Assembly: GCA_030141605.1 (NCBI GenBank) | Contig: JAQGDQ010001550.1 | Span: 2,501-35,057 of the forward strand | DNA length: 32,557 nucleotides | Source of the DNA: Tubiluchus corallicola | Lineage: Eukaryota > Priapulida > Priapulimorpha > Priapulimorphida > Tubiluchidae | Reading direction: 5' to 3' | Part shown: in pieces, positions 8,718-19,039 of the stretch | Numbering within the stretch: position 1 is the stretch's first letter | How the letters are laid out: each line of letters starts with the position of its first letter | Notes under the pieces: generated by a model | Told to the model about the DNA's origin: nothing | Seen by the model: the letters and a program-made list of their open reading frames with translations, nothing else | Databases searched by the model: none | Program-made: the position numbers and the translations under genes

Positions 8718-8786
8718 AATGTTCAATTCAATTCAAAAGGTTTATTTATCTCTAATATAATATTTATAGCGCAAATACAACAAATT
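8718..8786 (-). mobile_element. LINE 3'-end-like segment beside the 61-bp array
   Basis: Read on the minus strand it ends GAGATAAATAAA followed by a TTGAA-type tail, the look of a LINE 3' end with a polyadenylation-like signal. The same motif occurs in each unit of the 140-bp array at 30177-32412. It lies directly before the 61-bp array. Confidence 0.5.
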
Positions 8787-8825
8787 ATGTAAAGTGTGTA
8801 GAGATGGGGTGGTGAAAGACCAGGA

Positions 8826-10837
8826 GGTCGTCGAGTCAGCCACCCCTATATAACTTAGCAATATTATAAAGCACGGCAGACTACATGGTCATCGAGTCAG
8901 CCACCCCTATATAACTTAGGAATATTATAAAGCACGGCAGACTACATGGTCATCGAGTCAGCCACCCCTATATAACTTAGGAATAGTATAAAGCACGGCA
9001 GACTACATGGTCATCGAGTCAGCCACCCCTATATAACTTAGGAATAGTATAAAGCACGGCAGACTACATGGTCATCGAGTCAGCCACCCCTATATAACTT
9101 AGGAATATTATAAAGCACGGCAGACTACATGGTCATCGAGTCAGCCACCCCTATATAACTTAGGAATAGTATAAAGCACGGCAGACTACATGGTCATCGA
9201 GTCAGCCACCACTATATAACTTAGGAATAGTATGAAGCACGGCAGACTACATGGTCATCGAGTCAGCCACCTCTATATAACTTAGGAATAGTATAAAGCA
9301 CGGCAGACTACATGGTCATCGAGTCAGCCACCCCTATATAACTTAGGAATAGTATAAAGCACGGCAGACTACATGGTCATCGAGTCAGCCACCCCTATAT
9401 AACTTAGGAATAGTATAAAGCACGGCAGACTACATGGTCATCGAGTCAGCCACCACTATATAACTTAGGAATAGTATGAAGCACGGCAGACTACATGGTC
9501 ATCGAGTCAGCCACCTCTATATAACTTAGGAATAGTATAAAGCACGGCAGACTACATGGTCATCGAGTCAGCCACCCCTATATAACTTAGGAATAGTATA
9601 AAGCACGGCAGACTACATGGTCATCGAGTCAGCCACCCCTATATAACTTAGGAATAGTATAAAGCACGGCAGACTACATGGTCATCGAGTCAGCCACCCC
9701 TATATAACTTAGGAATAGTATAAAGCACGGCAGACTACATGGTCATCGAGTCAGCCACCCCTATATAACTTAGGAATAGTATAAAGCACGGCAGACTACA
9801 TGGTCATCGAGTCAGCCACCCCTATATAACTTAGGAATAGTATAAAGCACGGCAGACTACATGGTCATCGAGTCAGCCACCCCTATATAACTTAGGAATA
9901 GTATAAAGCACGGCAGACTACATGGTCATCGAGTCAGCCACCCCTATATAACTTAGGAATAGTATAAAGCACGGCAGACTACATGGTCATCGAGTCAGCC
10001 ACCCCTATATAACTTAGGAATAGTATAAAGCACGGCAGACTACATGGTCATCGAGTCAGCCACCCCTATATAACTTAGGAATATTATAAAGCACGGCAGA
10101 CTACATGGTCATCGAGTCAGCCACCCCTATATAACTTAGTAATAGTATAAAGCACGGCAGACTATATGGTCATCGAGTCAGCCACCTCTATATAACTTAG
10201 GAATATTATAAAGCACGGCAGACTACATGGTCATCGAGTCAGCCACCCCTATATAACTTAGGAATATTATAAAGCACGGCAGACTACATGGTCATCGAGT
10301 CAGCCACCCCTATATAACTTAGGAATATTATAAAGCACGGCAGACTACATGGTCATCGAGTCAGCCACCCCTATATAACTTAGGAATATTATAAAGCACA
10401 GCAGACTACATGGTCATCGAGTCAGCCACCCCTATATAACTTAGAAATAGTATAAAGCACGGCAGACTACATGGTCATCGAGTCAGCCACCCCTATATAA
10501 CTTAGGAATAGTATAAAGCACGGCAGACTACATGGTCATCGAGTCAGCCACCCCTATATAACTTAGGAATAGTATAAGCACGGCAGACTACATGTCATCG
10601 AGTCAGCCACCCTATATAACTTAGGAATAGTATAAGCACGGCAGACTACATGGTCATCGAGTCAGCCACCCCTATATAACTTAGGAATAGTATAAAGCAC
10701 GGCAGACTACATGGTCATCGAGTCAGCCACCCCTATATAACTTAGGAATAGTATAAAGCACGGCAGACTACATGGTCATCGAGTCAGCCACCCCTATATA
10801 ACTTAGGAATAGTATAAAGCACGGCAGACTACATGGT
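8826..10837. repeat. 61-bp minisatellite, 33 units
   Basis: The unit runs GGTCATCGAGTCAGCCACCC, CTATATAACTTAGGAATAGT, ATAAAGCACGGCAGACTACA, T (61 bases). From 8826 to 10834 there are 2009 bases, which equals 33 units of 61 minus four single-base losses. Those four losses cluster at about 10575-10635. Common variants are ATATTATAAAG versus AGTATAAAG and CCCCTATA versus CCTCTATA or CCACTATA. The CCACTATA/TATGAAG/CCTCTATA set recurs 244 bases apart (9208 and 9452), so a block of four units was duplicated. There are no spacers, so it is not CRISPR. No frame stays open through it. Confidence 0.97.
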
Positions 10838-11390
10838 TAAGTGAATAATACGTAGTTAGATCTTAAGTGTAGCAAATAAACAAAATGCAATGCAGTTATA
10901 TTACAATTATACCAATGGAAAACCATTTGAATTCTGAATACGCGCATTTACGATTGTCATTAATTATAATCTCATACTAATTAATTAAATTAACTAGTGC
11001 AGTTCATGCGAATCAAACTATTACAGTTTACGCCGAATTGTGCATTAAGCGTTTGTAATAACAGTATAGTAGCACAGTTATTGTAACCTAGTGAATTCTT
11101 ACGGAAACTCTAAACAGCCATAAACTTTCATTGATATGCGAGTAAACGGCAGACATAATACGCAGCTTCAGCGAAATTCCCCAAAAAAGGTTTCTCCCGT
11201 TGAAAAATGTTCAAAAAGCTACCATTACGCGTATCACATTAAATTACAAATTACTTAGCAGCGCCACCTTGTTTAAAGCTACAATCTGTCTTGGACATTT
11301 GTCCTTTTTTGGCGAGAATGCGCCACTAGTCGTAAAAGCTACAGACTTATAAAAATACTGGGAATCGCAAGACGTTTTTATTTCAGCGTG
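10838..11390. other. No recognisable gene
   Basis: AT-rich flank of the minisatellite. I find no coding frame, RNA gene or transposon terminus. Confidence 0.5.
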
Positions 11391-11676
11391 TGTCAAAGTT
11401 CACATTCCGTTGCACAGATGGCGCTGTTTCTATGAGCAATATTATGACGTTTTTCAATTGCTAATTGTGTCAATACATTATATATACGTTTGTTATATAT
11501 CTGCTTTATATACGTTTTATTTACTTTCATATTTTATACTTTCTTGTAAGTAGTTTAATTGTACTTTAATAAAGATTACGAATTAAATTAAATAAATAAA
11601 TAAACTGTGTCAATAGTTCACATTCTATCACACAGAGGGCGCTGGTTTTACCGCCAATATCTGTGACGCTGGTCGT
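11391..11676 (+). repeat. Duplicated 60-bp motif around a LINE-like tail
   Basis: GTGTCAAAGTTCACATTCCG plus CACAGATGGCGCTG (11391-11431) recurs in diverged form at 11607-11644 (TCAATAGTTCACATTCTATC, CACAGAGGGCGCTGG). The interval between them ends TTTAATAAAGATTACG followed by an AAAT-rich tail (11566-11604), resembling a retroelement 3' end with polyadenylation signal. An insertion that duplicated its target is possible, but the duplicated part is long and diverged. Confidence 0.45.
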
Positions 11677-12204
11677 TCAATGAATAAATTTAGCACTCTG
11701 GCGAGAAAATTTCGTCGAAGAAGTTTTCATTTTGCTGACGTTAATTCAAATTAACTTTCTAGGCTTACCGCTGCAAAAAACTTTCAGTTTTGGAAGTGGT
11801 TTCCACTGAGCAAAGTCTCGGCTTTTTGTTGCTAAGAACAGGGATTATTTGAAAGAGAGAGCTCATTTGCGCCGAGCGTTAGAGTGCCTTAAAATTGTTA
11901 GAAGTCATATGTTTAATCTGGTATTGAAGGAAGACATTAACTGTAAGCCATTGGTTATCATAACGTTATAAACGAGTTGTTTTTGTATCGCTTTGCTTTC
12001 TTGTTTACGTAATTAAACTACGGAACAGGTATAGCCAGGTGTAATGGTGTGTTAAACTTAATTTAGATTTGCTTAAGCAATAGGCTTGGAGGATTAATGG
12101 GTCGTACAGTTAAAGGAATACGGGATGATTTTCATATACTACCCCCTTTTTCAAGTCCGATGAAACGTATACATTTTATCCCAGTTGACAAGCGTTTCTC
12201 ATAT
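11677..12204. other. No recognisable gene
   Basis: Mixed-composition DNA with no supported open frame or element ends. Confidence 0.5.
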
Positions 12205-12490
12205 AGCTCAACAATTTAAACCAAAGACACAACATCAAACCTTGATGTGCAAAAAACCCAATGGTACAGCATGAATGTACATAAACACAAATTTAAGAAA
12301 GTTACATACATATGTAGTATTTAGTTTACATAAGTGATGTTAGCTGTATATATAGTTCGTTTATTTTCATTTTATAATAATTACTTTCGAGAACTGAAAC
12401 ATTTTAAAACGAAATTACAAGCAATTTGGACAATTTCTGAATCAATTGAGCCTAATAATAATTTTAGTTTGTCATCATATAATAAGTACC
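12205..12490 (-). repeat. Dispersed repeat, copy 1 (probable retroelement 3' end)
   Basis: It matches 17630-17912 in the same orientation with scattered differences: ACATCAAACCTTGATGTGCA, CACAAATTTAAG, GTGATGTTAG, GAACTGAAACATTTTAAAAC, GAGCCTAATAATAATTT. Near copy 2 the adjoining sequence, read on the minus strand, has an AATTAC repeat and AATAAA, so both may be the minus-strand 3' end of a LINE. The strand is inferred from that. Confidence 0.7.
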
Positions 12491-12564
12491 GTATATACTC
12501 GCATATAAGCCGAATTTAGAACTATAAAATACAATACTGAAATCAGGGGGTCGGCTTATATGCG
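12489..12564. repeat. Hairpin with CCGTATATACTCG terminus (MITE fragment)
   Basis: CGCATATAAGCCGA (12500-12513) is an exact reverse complement of 12551-12564. It is preceded by CCGTATATACT, a terminus I have seen in DNA transposons of several animals. The rest of an element is not evident, so this is probably a fragment. Confidence 0.4.
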
Positions 12565-12765
12565 CATGAAACAAAATGAACACAAGGACAGACACTAATG
12601 CCAATTTTCCAGCCACACATTTTCATCGCTATCTGACTCTTTATTTGGTTGTGTGTCATTTTGTTTGTTTTTTTAAGAACACTACGTTAAATTATAAACA
12701 GAAATGTTATAATTTTTTGTGAATAAATAGAAAACAAAATATTTTCTTCTTTATTCATATCAAAA

Positions 12766-13051
12766 TGTATGCAGCCAACCTGGTGCCAAACGTATCACTC
12801 CGCTTTCCTTTGGACTACACCAGGGAGGAAGAGAGGGGGTTCCTGTTGTCTGGGCAACTCAGGATCTCCATACACCTTGCCCAGACGTGCGCCCTGAAGA
12901 CGTTCAAGGATCGCACTGCTCAGCCACAGTCGACGCTGCAGCTCCATCAATGTGATCAATAACTGACTCTCTTGGCGCACACTCCATTGTCTTCCGAGAC
13001 AGAATAACCGTACTAACCAGGCTCTACGTTGCTTAACTTCGGTGATCAGAC
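12766..13051. mobile_element. 5S-linked composite repeat, copy 1 (partial)
   Basis: Bases 12768-12900 match 23702-23830 on the plus strand, about 90 percent by eye (GCAGCCAACCTGGTGCCAAA, GAGGAAGAGAGGGGGTTCCT, TCTGGGCAACTCAGGATCTC). Further right, 13010-13051 is the reverse complement of an internal 5S rRNA segment, covering the box A region: read on the minus strand it has GTCTGATCACCGAAGTTAAG and AGCCTGGTTAGTAC. The 5S part is therefore inverted relative to the shared body, unlike the copy at 23267. It is a rearranged relative of a 5S-derived element. Open frames over it on both strands are not supported as genes. Confidence 0.6.
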
Positions 13052-13382
13052 TTGTTGTTACAGTACCAAGCATTCACTTCCGGTTTTTCGTACGCCTAGC
13101 GTTAATCCGGCAAGCATTCCTTCGGTTGACTTAACCAGTAACTGTAGCATGGGGAATTTTCCCAGCAAAATAACGATACACAAACTCGGGGGCTAATCTC
13201 TCCGTCTGATAATGCGGCTAACTCGAATCACATGCGCCTCATTAAAAGAAAAGAGTTTCGTTTGCAGAAACTGTGTTTACGAGGTCAACTTACTGAAGCC
13301 ATGGCGCTACGCAAGGTTCCACTCTGTTGCCGTCTGTGATCGACATTATCTGGAGTGGTGGAAACATGGGCACAATAATAAT
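13052..13382. other. No supported gene
   Basis: A short forward frame (13212-13397) runs into the hAT-type element and has no recognisable domain. The left TSD of that element (ATAATAAT) is at 13375-13382. Confidence 0.4.
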
Positions 13383-13803
13383 CATGGCCGGCCTTAAGCA
13401 TAGGCAAACTAGGCAGCCGCCTAGGGCCACACCCTCCAGGGGGGCCTCACGCTGAGGTAACATACATCAGGGTCGGCCTTAGGTAATTGGAGGCCCTAGG
13501 CGAAGTGAATTTGGTGGCCCCAAACGAAATAGAAAAATTAAAAAAAATACGAAAAAAAATAAAATTGAGCAATTTATTAAAAACTACAATGTATGTTACC
13601 TCGGCGTGAAGGCCCCCCTGGAGGGTGAGGCCCTAGGCGGTTGCCTAGTTTGCCTATGCTTAAGGCCGGCCCTGCATACATTATAGTTTTTAATAAATTG
13701 CGTAATTTTATTTTTTTCGTATTTCTATTTTTATTTTTCTATTTCATTTGGGGCCACCAAATTCACTTCGCCTAGGGCCTCCAATTACCTAAGGCCGACC
13801 CTG
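13383..13803. mobile_element. hAT-type MITE, outer copy (split)
   Basis: It starts CATGGCCGGCCTTAAG and ends CTAAGGCCGACCCTG, inverted repeats of the CAGGGYCGGCCTTA type with two changes at the left tip. It is flanked by an exact 8-bp duplication ATAATAAT (13375-13382 and 13804-13811), the size expected for hAT. Without the inner copy and its 7-bp repeat it is 207 bp, exactly the length of the inner copy. It encodes nothing. Confidence 0.9.
13468..13674. mobile_element. hAT-type MITE, inner copy nested in reverse orientation
   Basis: This 207-bp copy begins CAGGGTCGGCCTTAGG and ends AAGGCCGGCCCTG. It is flanked by CATACAT on both sides (13461-13467 and 13675-13681). It is the same family as the element around it but inserted in the opposite orientation, so the region reads as arms A, B, A-reverse, B-reverse. 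Confidence 0.92.
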
Positions 13804-13811
13804 ATAATAAT

Positions 13812-14085
13812 GAACATGGTTTCTCACTTTAAAGTATTCTTTCTACACTGGGCCTAGTCCAAAATAGAAGAATATGACAAAATGGCTGCGTTTAAGTACA
13901 ATAACAGATTATAATTATTATAATCATTATTATTAATTAAATAAATACGATATAATATAATTAATATATTTATGATAGTTATTATGTAATTTCAGTTGAT
14001 TATAATTAATTATTTTGATCTTACATTATTAATATAATTATTATAATGGTAATAATAGTAATAATTAGTAATAATAATAATAATA
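13812..14085. other. No gene; very AT-rich DNA
   Basis: Nearly all A and T from about 13900, leading into the microsatellite. Nothing recognisable. Confidence 0.5.
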
Positions 14086-14158
<73 letters not shown>

Positions 14159-14207
14159 CGATCACGATGACGATGACGATGACGATACCAATACCAATAA
14201 CAATAAC

Positions 14208-14305
<98 letters not shown>
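14086..14305. repeat. Compound (ATG)n and (AAT)n microsatellite
   Basis: ATG units run from about 14086 to 14157, followed by GACGAT and CCAATA variants, then AAT units from about 14212 to 14301. Frames through it encode only homopolymer D, N, M or I and are not genes. Confidence 0.97.
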
Positions 14306-14752
14306 TAATAATAGTAATACGTAATATGTAATGATTATAACATGGTAATAATTATATTAATAATTTTGTCTATTATAATAATGTAATAGAATTGTCTAAT
14401 ATAATAATAATAATAATAACAATAACAGCTGAGTAATCAAAGCGCGTCTCTCTCGCTACGTGGTTAAGCAGTACTAGGTCTGGTTAGTAAACGAATTGGT
14501 GACCTGCTCAAAAACTACATCTCCGCGGTTTCATTGGTCATGATGCTTCAGATATTTCATTAACTGAGCTGGGATGAAAACGCATAGCTAAGATATTGCT
14601 GCTAGTTCACCGGTCTTACTTCGGAGCATTATTCTTAGTGACGATCTAGGTGCCAGTAGCGCCCCCGCCACTTTTCAAAACCTTTTACCTACTACTGACG
14701 TTAAGTGCAGAGTTCCCGTCTGCATGAAAAACAAACATTTTCTAACATTTTA
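14306..14752. other. No recognisable gene
   Basis: AT-rich to about 14430 with more AAT units near 14400-14420, then ordinary composition. No element or frame is supported. Confidence 0.5.
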
Positions 14753-14890
14753 GGCAGCGTTTTCAAATTCTGACAAAAACCAATGACATTAGCATTCGAT
14801 CTGCATTGATTATAAAATGTTATTTTACTGTCCAATCAAGTTGATTGTTCTATGAAGCATTTTGTTATATTATGCTGTATCATGGGCAGG
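14753..14890 (+). repeat. Dispersed repeat, copy 1
   Basis: It matches 17330-17470 in the same orientation: GTTTTCAAATTCTGA, AAACCAAT, ATAAAAT, TATTTTAC, TTATGTTATATTAT-type motifs and GTATCAT. By eye 75-80 percent identical. Function unknown. Confidence 0.7.
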
Positions 14891-15459
14891 CATGATTATC
14901 TATAGGTTAGTGTAGTGGGTGCATAGGCCATTTTTGGTTTTAATTTAGTGTTCAATTACTGCCACGGTGCTGCCACCTGTTTGTTTATTAGTAGGCATTT
15001 TACAGTAGTCACTCTTTTAAAATTGAAGCATCTAATATCCTTCAATACATTAGAGTTTTGGCCTTTCGTGAGCTATAGCTGTAGTAGTTGTATGAAATTT
15101 TACCTGTCTTTTGGTTCTCTCCGCCATTGCTCTAGTTTCTTAAGCATTATGACTGTGAATTTCTTACGAATTTATTGTTGTGACATTGTTGTTCTTAAGG
15201 CTACTTGGAGTTCTCATTCCTGCCTTTGTAACTGTTAAAGGCTCTAACAACGTAAGCTATTGTTAATTAATGTCAATATAGTCTACATAATTTTTATATC
15301 AGTTCTTAGTTATAGCAATACATTTAATCATGCAACTAATTTCCTTCTACATAATGCAAGTTAAACTAAATGTTAATAATTGTATTTCAGAATAAAGAAA
15401 CTTTTGGTCGGCACGTTAAACTGGTGTTTTGTATTTAGTAGTTAGTTTAAACATAATTT
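14891..15459. other. No supported gene
   Basis: A 96-codon frame (14948-15238) starts with GTG rather than ATG and has no recognisable domain. AATAAA occurs near 15392. I do not call a gene. Confidence 0.4.
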
Positions 15460-16105
15460 ATTATAGGGTTGGATCAGACAGTTTGAACAACATGATTTAG
15501 GATCCTCACCACAACAGACTTTATACACTATTTATAAAAACATTTACAGTAAGAATAGACTATAACTACACAAGCTGACAAGTTTTACTACAAGATTACA
15601 TTAGACATTAGTAGAAAATGACGGTTAGAAATTATTAATGTACGAATATTTAAGACTGGTGCATTTCATATGATATCAGATAGAAACTACTGGAAGCGTT
15701 TAGTACGTAATATAAAGTCATGTATGCATTGGAATATTTTACAGTTAGCAACATAGTTAAATTCATCTTTTCCGAATAATAACAACTTCAACAGATCATT
15801 AGTTCCTAAGGCAGCTATATTAAGGTTTTCAGGCAGAAGTATTTCATTTAGTTTATCAAACATAACAACCCTAGTTTGTTGATACAATGGACAGTGCAAC
15901 AAAAAGTGTTCAACAGACTCAAATCAAAATCCACAGTTACAATTCGGCTATACTGAATGACCGTTATTATCTTTACAGCCTTTAGAGAAAAGGTCATAGT
16001 TTAGCTGAGAAAATCCGATTCTCATGCGCGTATGATGCACTGAAATTGGAGGTTTACCAAATGAAAAATATTTCTTACGCAACGCAACGTATCCATTTCA
16101 GTTAG
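15460..16105 (-). pseudogene. LINE ORF2 C-terminal relic with 3' UTR
   Basis: On the minus strand from about 16100 the frame reads GYVALRKKYFSFGKPP, VHHTRMRIGFSQLNYDLFSK, then HSV, a stop, PNCNCGF, a stop, and FESVEHFLLHCPLYQQTR. It continues to the end of the frame at 15687 (FILRTKRFQ). HTRMRIGFSxLN, C-x-C and VEHFLLHCPLY form the conserved post-RT zinc region of many CR1/I-like LINEs. Two in-frame stops show decay. The AT-rich stretch down to about 15460, with AATAAA near its end on the minus strand, is likely its 3' UTR. Confidence 0.8.
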
Positions 16106-16307
16106 TATAGGCTGCAGCCTAAGACCCTCAAGTTAGGGCAACCCTCAAGCTTTGTTCACATGCGTGTTGAAATATGTGCAAATTTGGTTTACAATAAATA
16201 GTAAAATAGCGGTATCTCGTAAACAATGTTTGTATTGACAAACAAAAGGTAGCTGTTCCAGTTATTATTACAATAAGTTTACTGCAAGCTACGTAAAAAC
16301 GTATCAG
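16106..16307. other. Short unassigned interval
   Basis: It lies between the LINE relic and the 16-bp array. Nothing recognisable. Confidence 0.5.
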
Positions 16308-17219
16308 AAGTATCACAAGTAAAAAGTATCACAAGTAAAAAGTATCACAAGTAAAAAGTACCACAAGTAAAAAGTATCACAAGTGAAAAGTATCACAAGT
16401 AAAAAGTATCACAAGCAAAAAGTATCACAAGTAAAAAGTATCACAAGTAAAAAGTATCACAAGTAAAAAGTATCACAAGTAAAAAGTATCACAAGTAAAA
16501 CGTATCACAAATAAAAAGTATCACAAGTAAAAAGTATCACAAGTAAAAAGTATCACAAGTAAAAAGTATCACAAGTAAAAAATATCGCAAATATTAAGTA
16601 TCACAAGTGAAAAGTATCACAAATAAATAGTATCACAAGTAAAAAGTATCACAAGTAAAAAGTACCCCAAGTAAAAAGTATCACAAATAAAAAGTATCAC
16701 AAGTAAAAAGTACCACAAGTAAAAAGTGCCCCAAGTAAAAAGTATCACAAATAAAAAGTATCACAAGTAAAAAGTATCACAAGTAAAAAGTATCACAAGT
16801 AAAAAGTATCACAAGTAAAAAATATCGCAAATATTAAGTATCACAAGTAAAAAGTATCACAAATAAAAAGTATCACAAGTAAAAAGTACCACAAGTAAAA
16901 AGTATCACAAATAAAAAGTATCACAAGTAAAAAGTATCACAAGTAAAAAGTATCACAAGTAAAAAGTATCACAAGTAAAAAGTATCACAAGTAAAAAGTA
17001 TCACAAGTAAAAAGTATGACAAGCAAAAAGTATCACAAGTAAAAAGTATGACAAGTAAAAAGTATCACAAGTAAAAAGTATCCCAAGTAAAAAGTATCAC
17101 AAATAAAAAGTATCACAAGTAAAAAGTATCACAAGTAAAAAGTATCACAAGTAAAAGTATCACACGTAAAAAGTATCACGAGTAAAAAGTGTCACAAGTA
17201 AAAAGTATCACAAGCGAAA
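16308..17219. repeat. 16-bp minisatellite, about 57 units
   Basis: The unit is AGTATCACAAGTAAAA. Units vary mainly by AAGT/AAAT, TATCAC/TACCAC/TACCCC and occasional TATGAC. A distinctive variant block (AATATCGCAAATATTAAG) occurs at about 16579 and 16819, 240 bases or 15 units apart, so a block of units was duplicated. It is strongly strand-asymmetric, with A-rich and G-poor plus strand. No coding potential. Confidence 0.97.
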
Positions 17220-17329
17220 AATATTTAAGACGAGTGCGGTCGAGTTATACGGTGGCTCCGTTCGAGAGTGACCCCTTACTTTCACTAGCCTAGGCGTCCA
17301 AAAAAAAAGGTCACAATCCGACCCTGTTT

Positions 17330-17470
17330 GTAGGCCATGTTTTCAAATTCTGAGATAAACCAATACCATTTGCTTCCGATATGCACTGACCATAAAATAC
17401 TATTTTACAGTCAGGGGAGACTGATAGTTCTGCGAAACATTATGTTATATTATACTGCATCATATGCAAA
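17330..17470 (+). repeat. Dispersed repeat, copy 2
   Basis: Partner of 14753-14890. It lies directly before another dispersed repeat (17630-17912), whereas the two partners are far apart near 14753 and 12205. Confidence 0.7.
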
Positions 17471-17494
17471 ATTTACAAACATATAGCACACAAA

Positions 17495-17912
17495 TATATT
17501 TTTTTCATATTTTATTGGGTAATTACAATTACAATTACAATTCACATAATACACACACTGATTACAAAGATATAATTACATACATATATAACGCTATAAA
17601 ATCATATATTAAGAATACAATATTACAAGTCAAATTCGATAATTTAAACTAAAGACAGAACATCAAACTTTGATGTATAAACCCAATGGTACAACATAAA
17701 TGTACCTAAACACAAATTTAATTTAGTTGCATACACATATAGTATTTAATTTAGATAAGTGATGTTAGTTATGTATATAGTTCGTTCTTTTTATTATCAT
17801 TACATCCTAGAACTGAAACATTTTAAAACAAAATTACAAGCAATTTTGAGAATTTGAGAATTGTTTGAGCCTAATAATAATTTAAGTTTGTCATCATCTA
17901 ATAAGTAAGTAG
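17495..17912 (-). repeat. Dispersed repeat, copy 2, with LINE-like 3' tail
   Basis: 17630-17912 matches 12205-12490. Before it, 17516-17541 read on the minus strand has AATTGT-type repeats, then ACCCAATAAAATATG, i.e. a tandem tail and AATAAA. This suggests a minus-strand retroelement 3' end. A 62-codon frame here is not supported. Confidence 0.6.
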
Positions 17913-18029
17913 AGATTGGATATCAAATAAATATTTATATGATAGGGTATATACATATGTAAGCCTAGTATTTTTCCATGTAATCTTGTCTTTTATCGAA
18001 TCCACAAAAAAGTCAGAATTAAAAAACCC

Positions 18030-18552
18030 TAACCTCAGCCTTAACCTCTAACTAGGGGTGAGCAAAACGAATTCGAATCGAATCGAACTTGCGGCTTTCG
18101 AATTTGAATCGAGCCGAATTTTAGTATTTCGAATCCGAATAAAATTCGATCTGACTTCGAAAGATTTTCGAACAAGTTTTCGAATCATTAGTAAAAAGTG
18201 GTGTGACAAAGATCATGCATATTACTTCATTTTGTTTAGCAGTAAAACCACTATAAGTTTGTTAAAAATTTTGCACAGAAACTGCAGCTAATTGCACGCT
18301 GTTTCAAACATTTTAATGACAAAGAACTAGCTGAGCGAAATGATGAATTATTCGAATCTATGATTTTAGATTCGAATCGGATTCGAACGTTCGAACTTAA
18401 ACCTAGCCCTAAGCTTAACCTCTACCTCGGGGCGAGCAAAACGAATTCGAATCGAATCGAACTTGCGAGTTTCGAATTTGAATCGAACCGAATTTTAGCA
18501 TTTCGAATCCGAATAAAATTCGATCTGACGTCTAAAGATTTTCGAACTCCTC
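18030..18552 (+). repeat. Tandem pair of TTCGAATCGAAT-rich element
   Basis: A segment starting near CTTAACCTCTA, then GGGGTGAGCAAAACGAATTC and on through AATAAAATTCGATCTGAC and AGATTTTCGAAC, occurs at about 18040-18180. It occurs again at about 18413-18552, 373 bases on. The interval between holds TTCGAATC motifs in inverted orientation (18350-18395). Repeated TTCGAATCGAA is typical of some hAT non-autonomous elements. The forward frames across each copy have similar translations only because the DNA is repeated. Confidence 0.7.
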
Positions 18553-19039
18553 ACTGATTGCTCTAATCCCAACCCCAGCTAAAATTAATTGAGCTCCTTT
18601 CTTCCTGGTACTTTTTTCCGGTCAAAATTGTAACCCTTTTATACGCATCCATTGATCGCTTTACTACATGAAGCCATTCTCATATTTTATCGTATTGGTG
18701 TAAATTAAAAAAACTCGTTCAGCCTCGTTCTGGCACGCTGACAAATTATTTAACGCGAAATCCCTCCCCCAACAATATACATGTTTATGGAGGCTACTAT
18801 ATAACCATATAAATTGCTGGCATTGCTGGTACAGCTGCACGTTGTTAATGGGGCGAGGAGAAACGATGAAATCTACTGTACCCAGCGGCGCATTAATCTG
18901 TAGATTCAAGTTAATTAATTTGGGGGATTTATTAGGCCTAGGTGATCACGCAACTTTGGGGTTTTGCTGGATTTCGTCATGAAGACATTTCTTGAGTTTT
19001 GTGCTGGTGAAAAGAACAGATGAAGAAACAGAATGACCA
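18553..19039. other. No recognisable gene
   Basis: A minus-strand frame at 18664-18909 has no recognisable domain. Nothing else is supported. Confidence 0.4.

Noticed and set aside
8826-10837. CRISPR-like regular repeat
   Set aside because: Units are contiguous with no unique spacers, and the genome is clearly eukaryotic.
12795-13073. Minus-strand 92-codon frame
   Set aside because: It runs through the 5S-linked composite and the antisense 5S segment; not a protein gene.
14046-14331. Two forward frames of 80-90 codons
   Set aside because: They translate only the ATG/AAT microsatellite into runs of D, N, M and I.
14948-15238. A 96-codon forward frame
   Set aside because: GTG start, low-complexity cysteine/serine/leucine content, and no domain or splice support.
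18020-18060. Telomere-like CCCTAACC repeats
   Set aside because: Only a few degenerate units, duplicated at about 18400 as part of the dispersed repeat; not a telomeric array.
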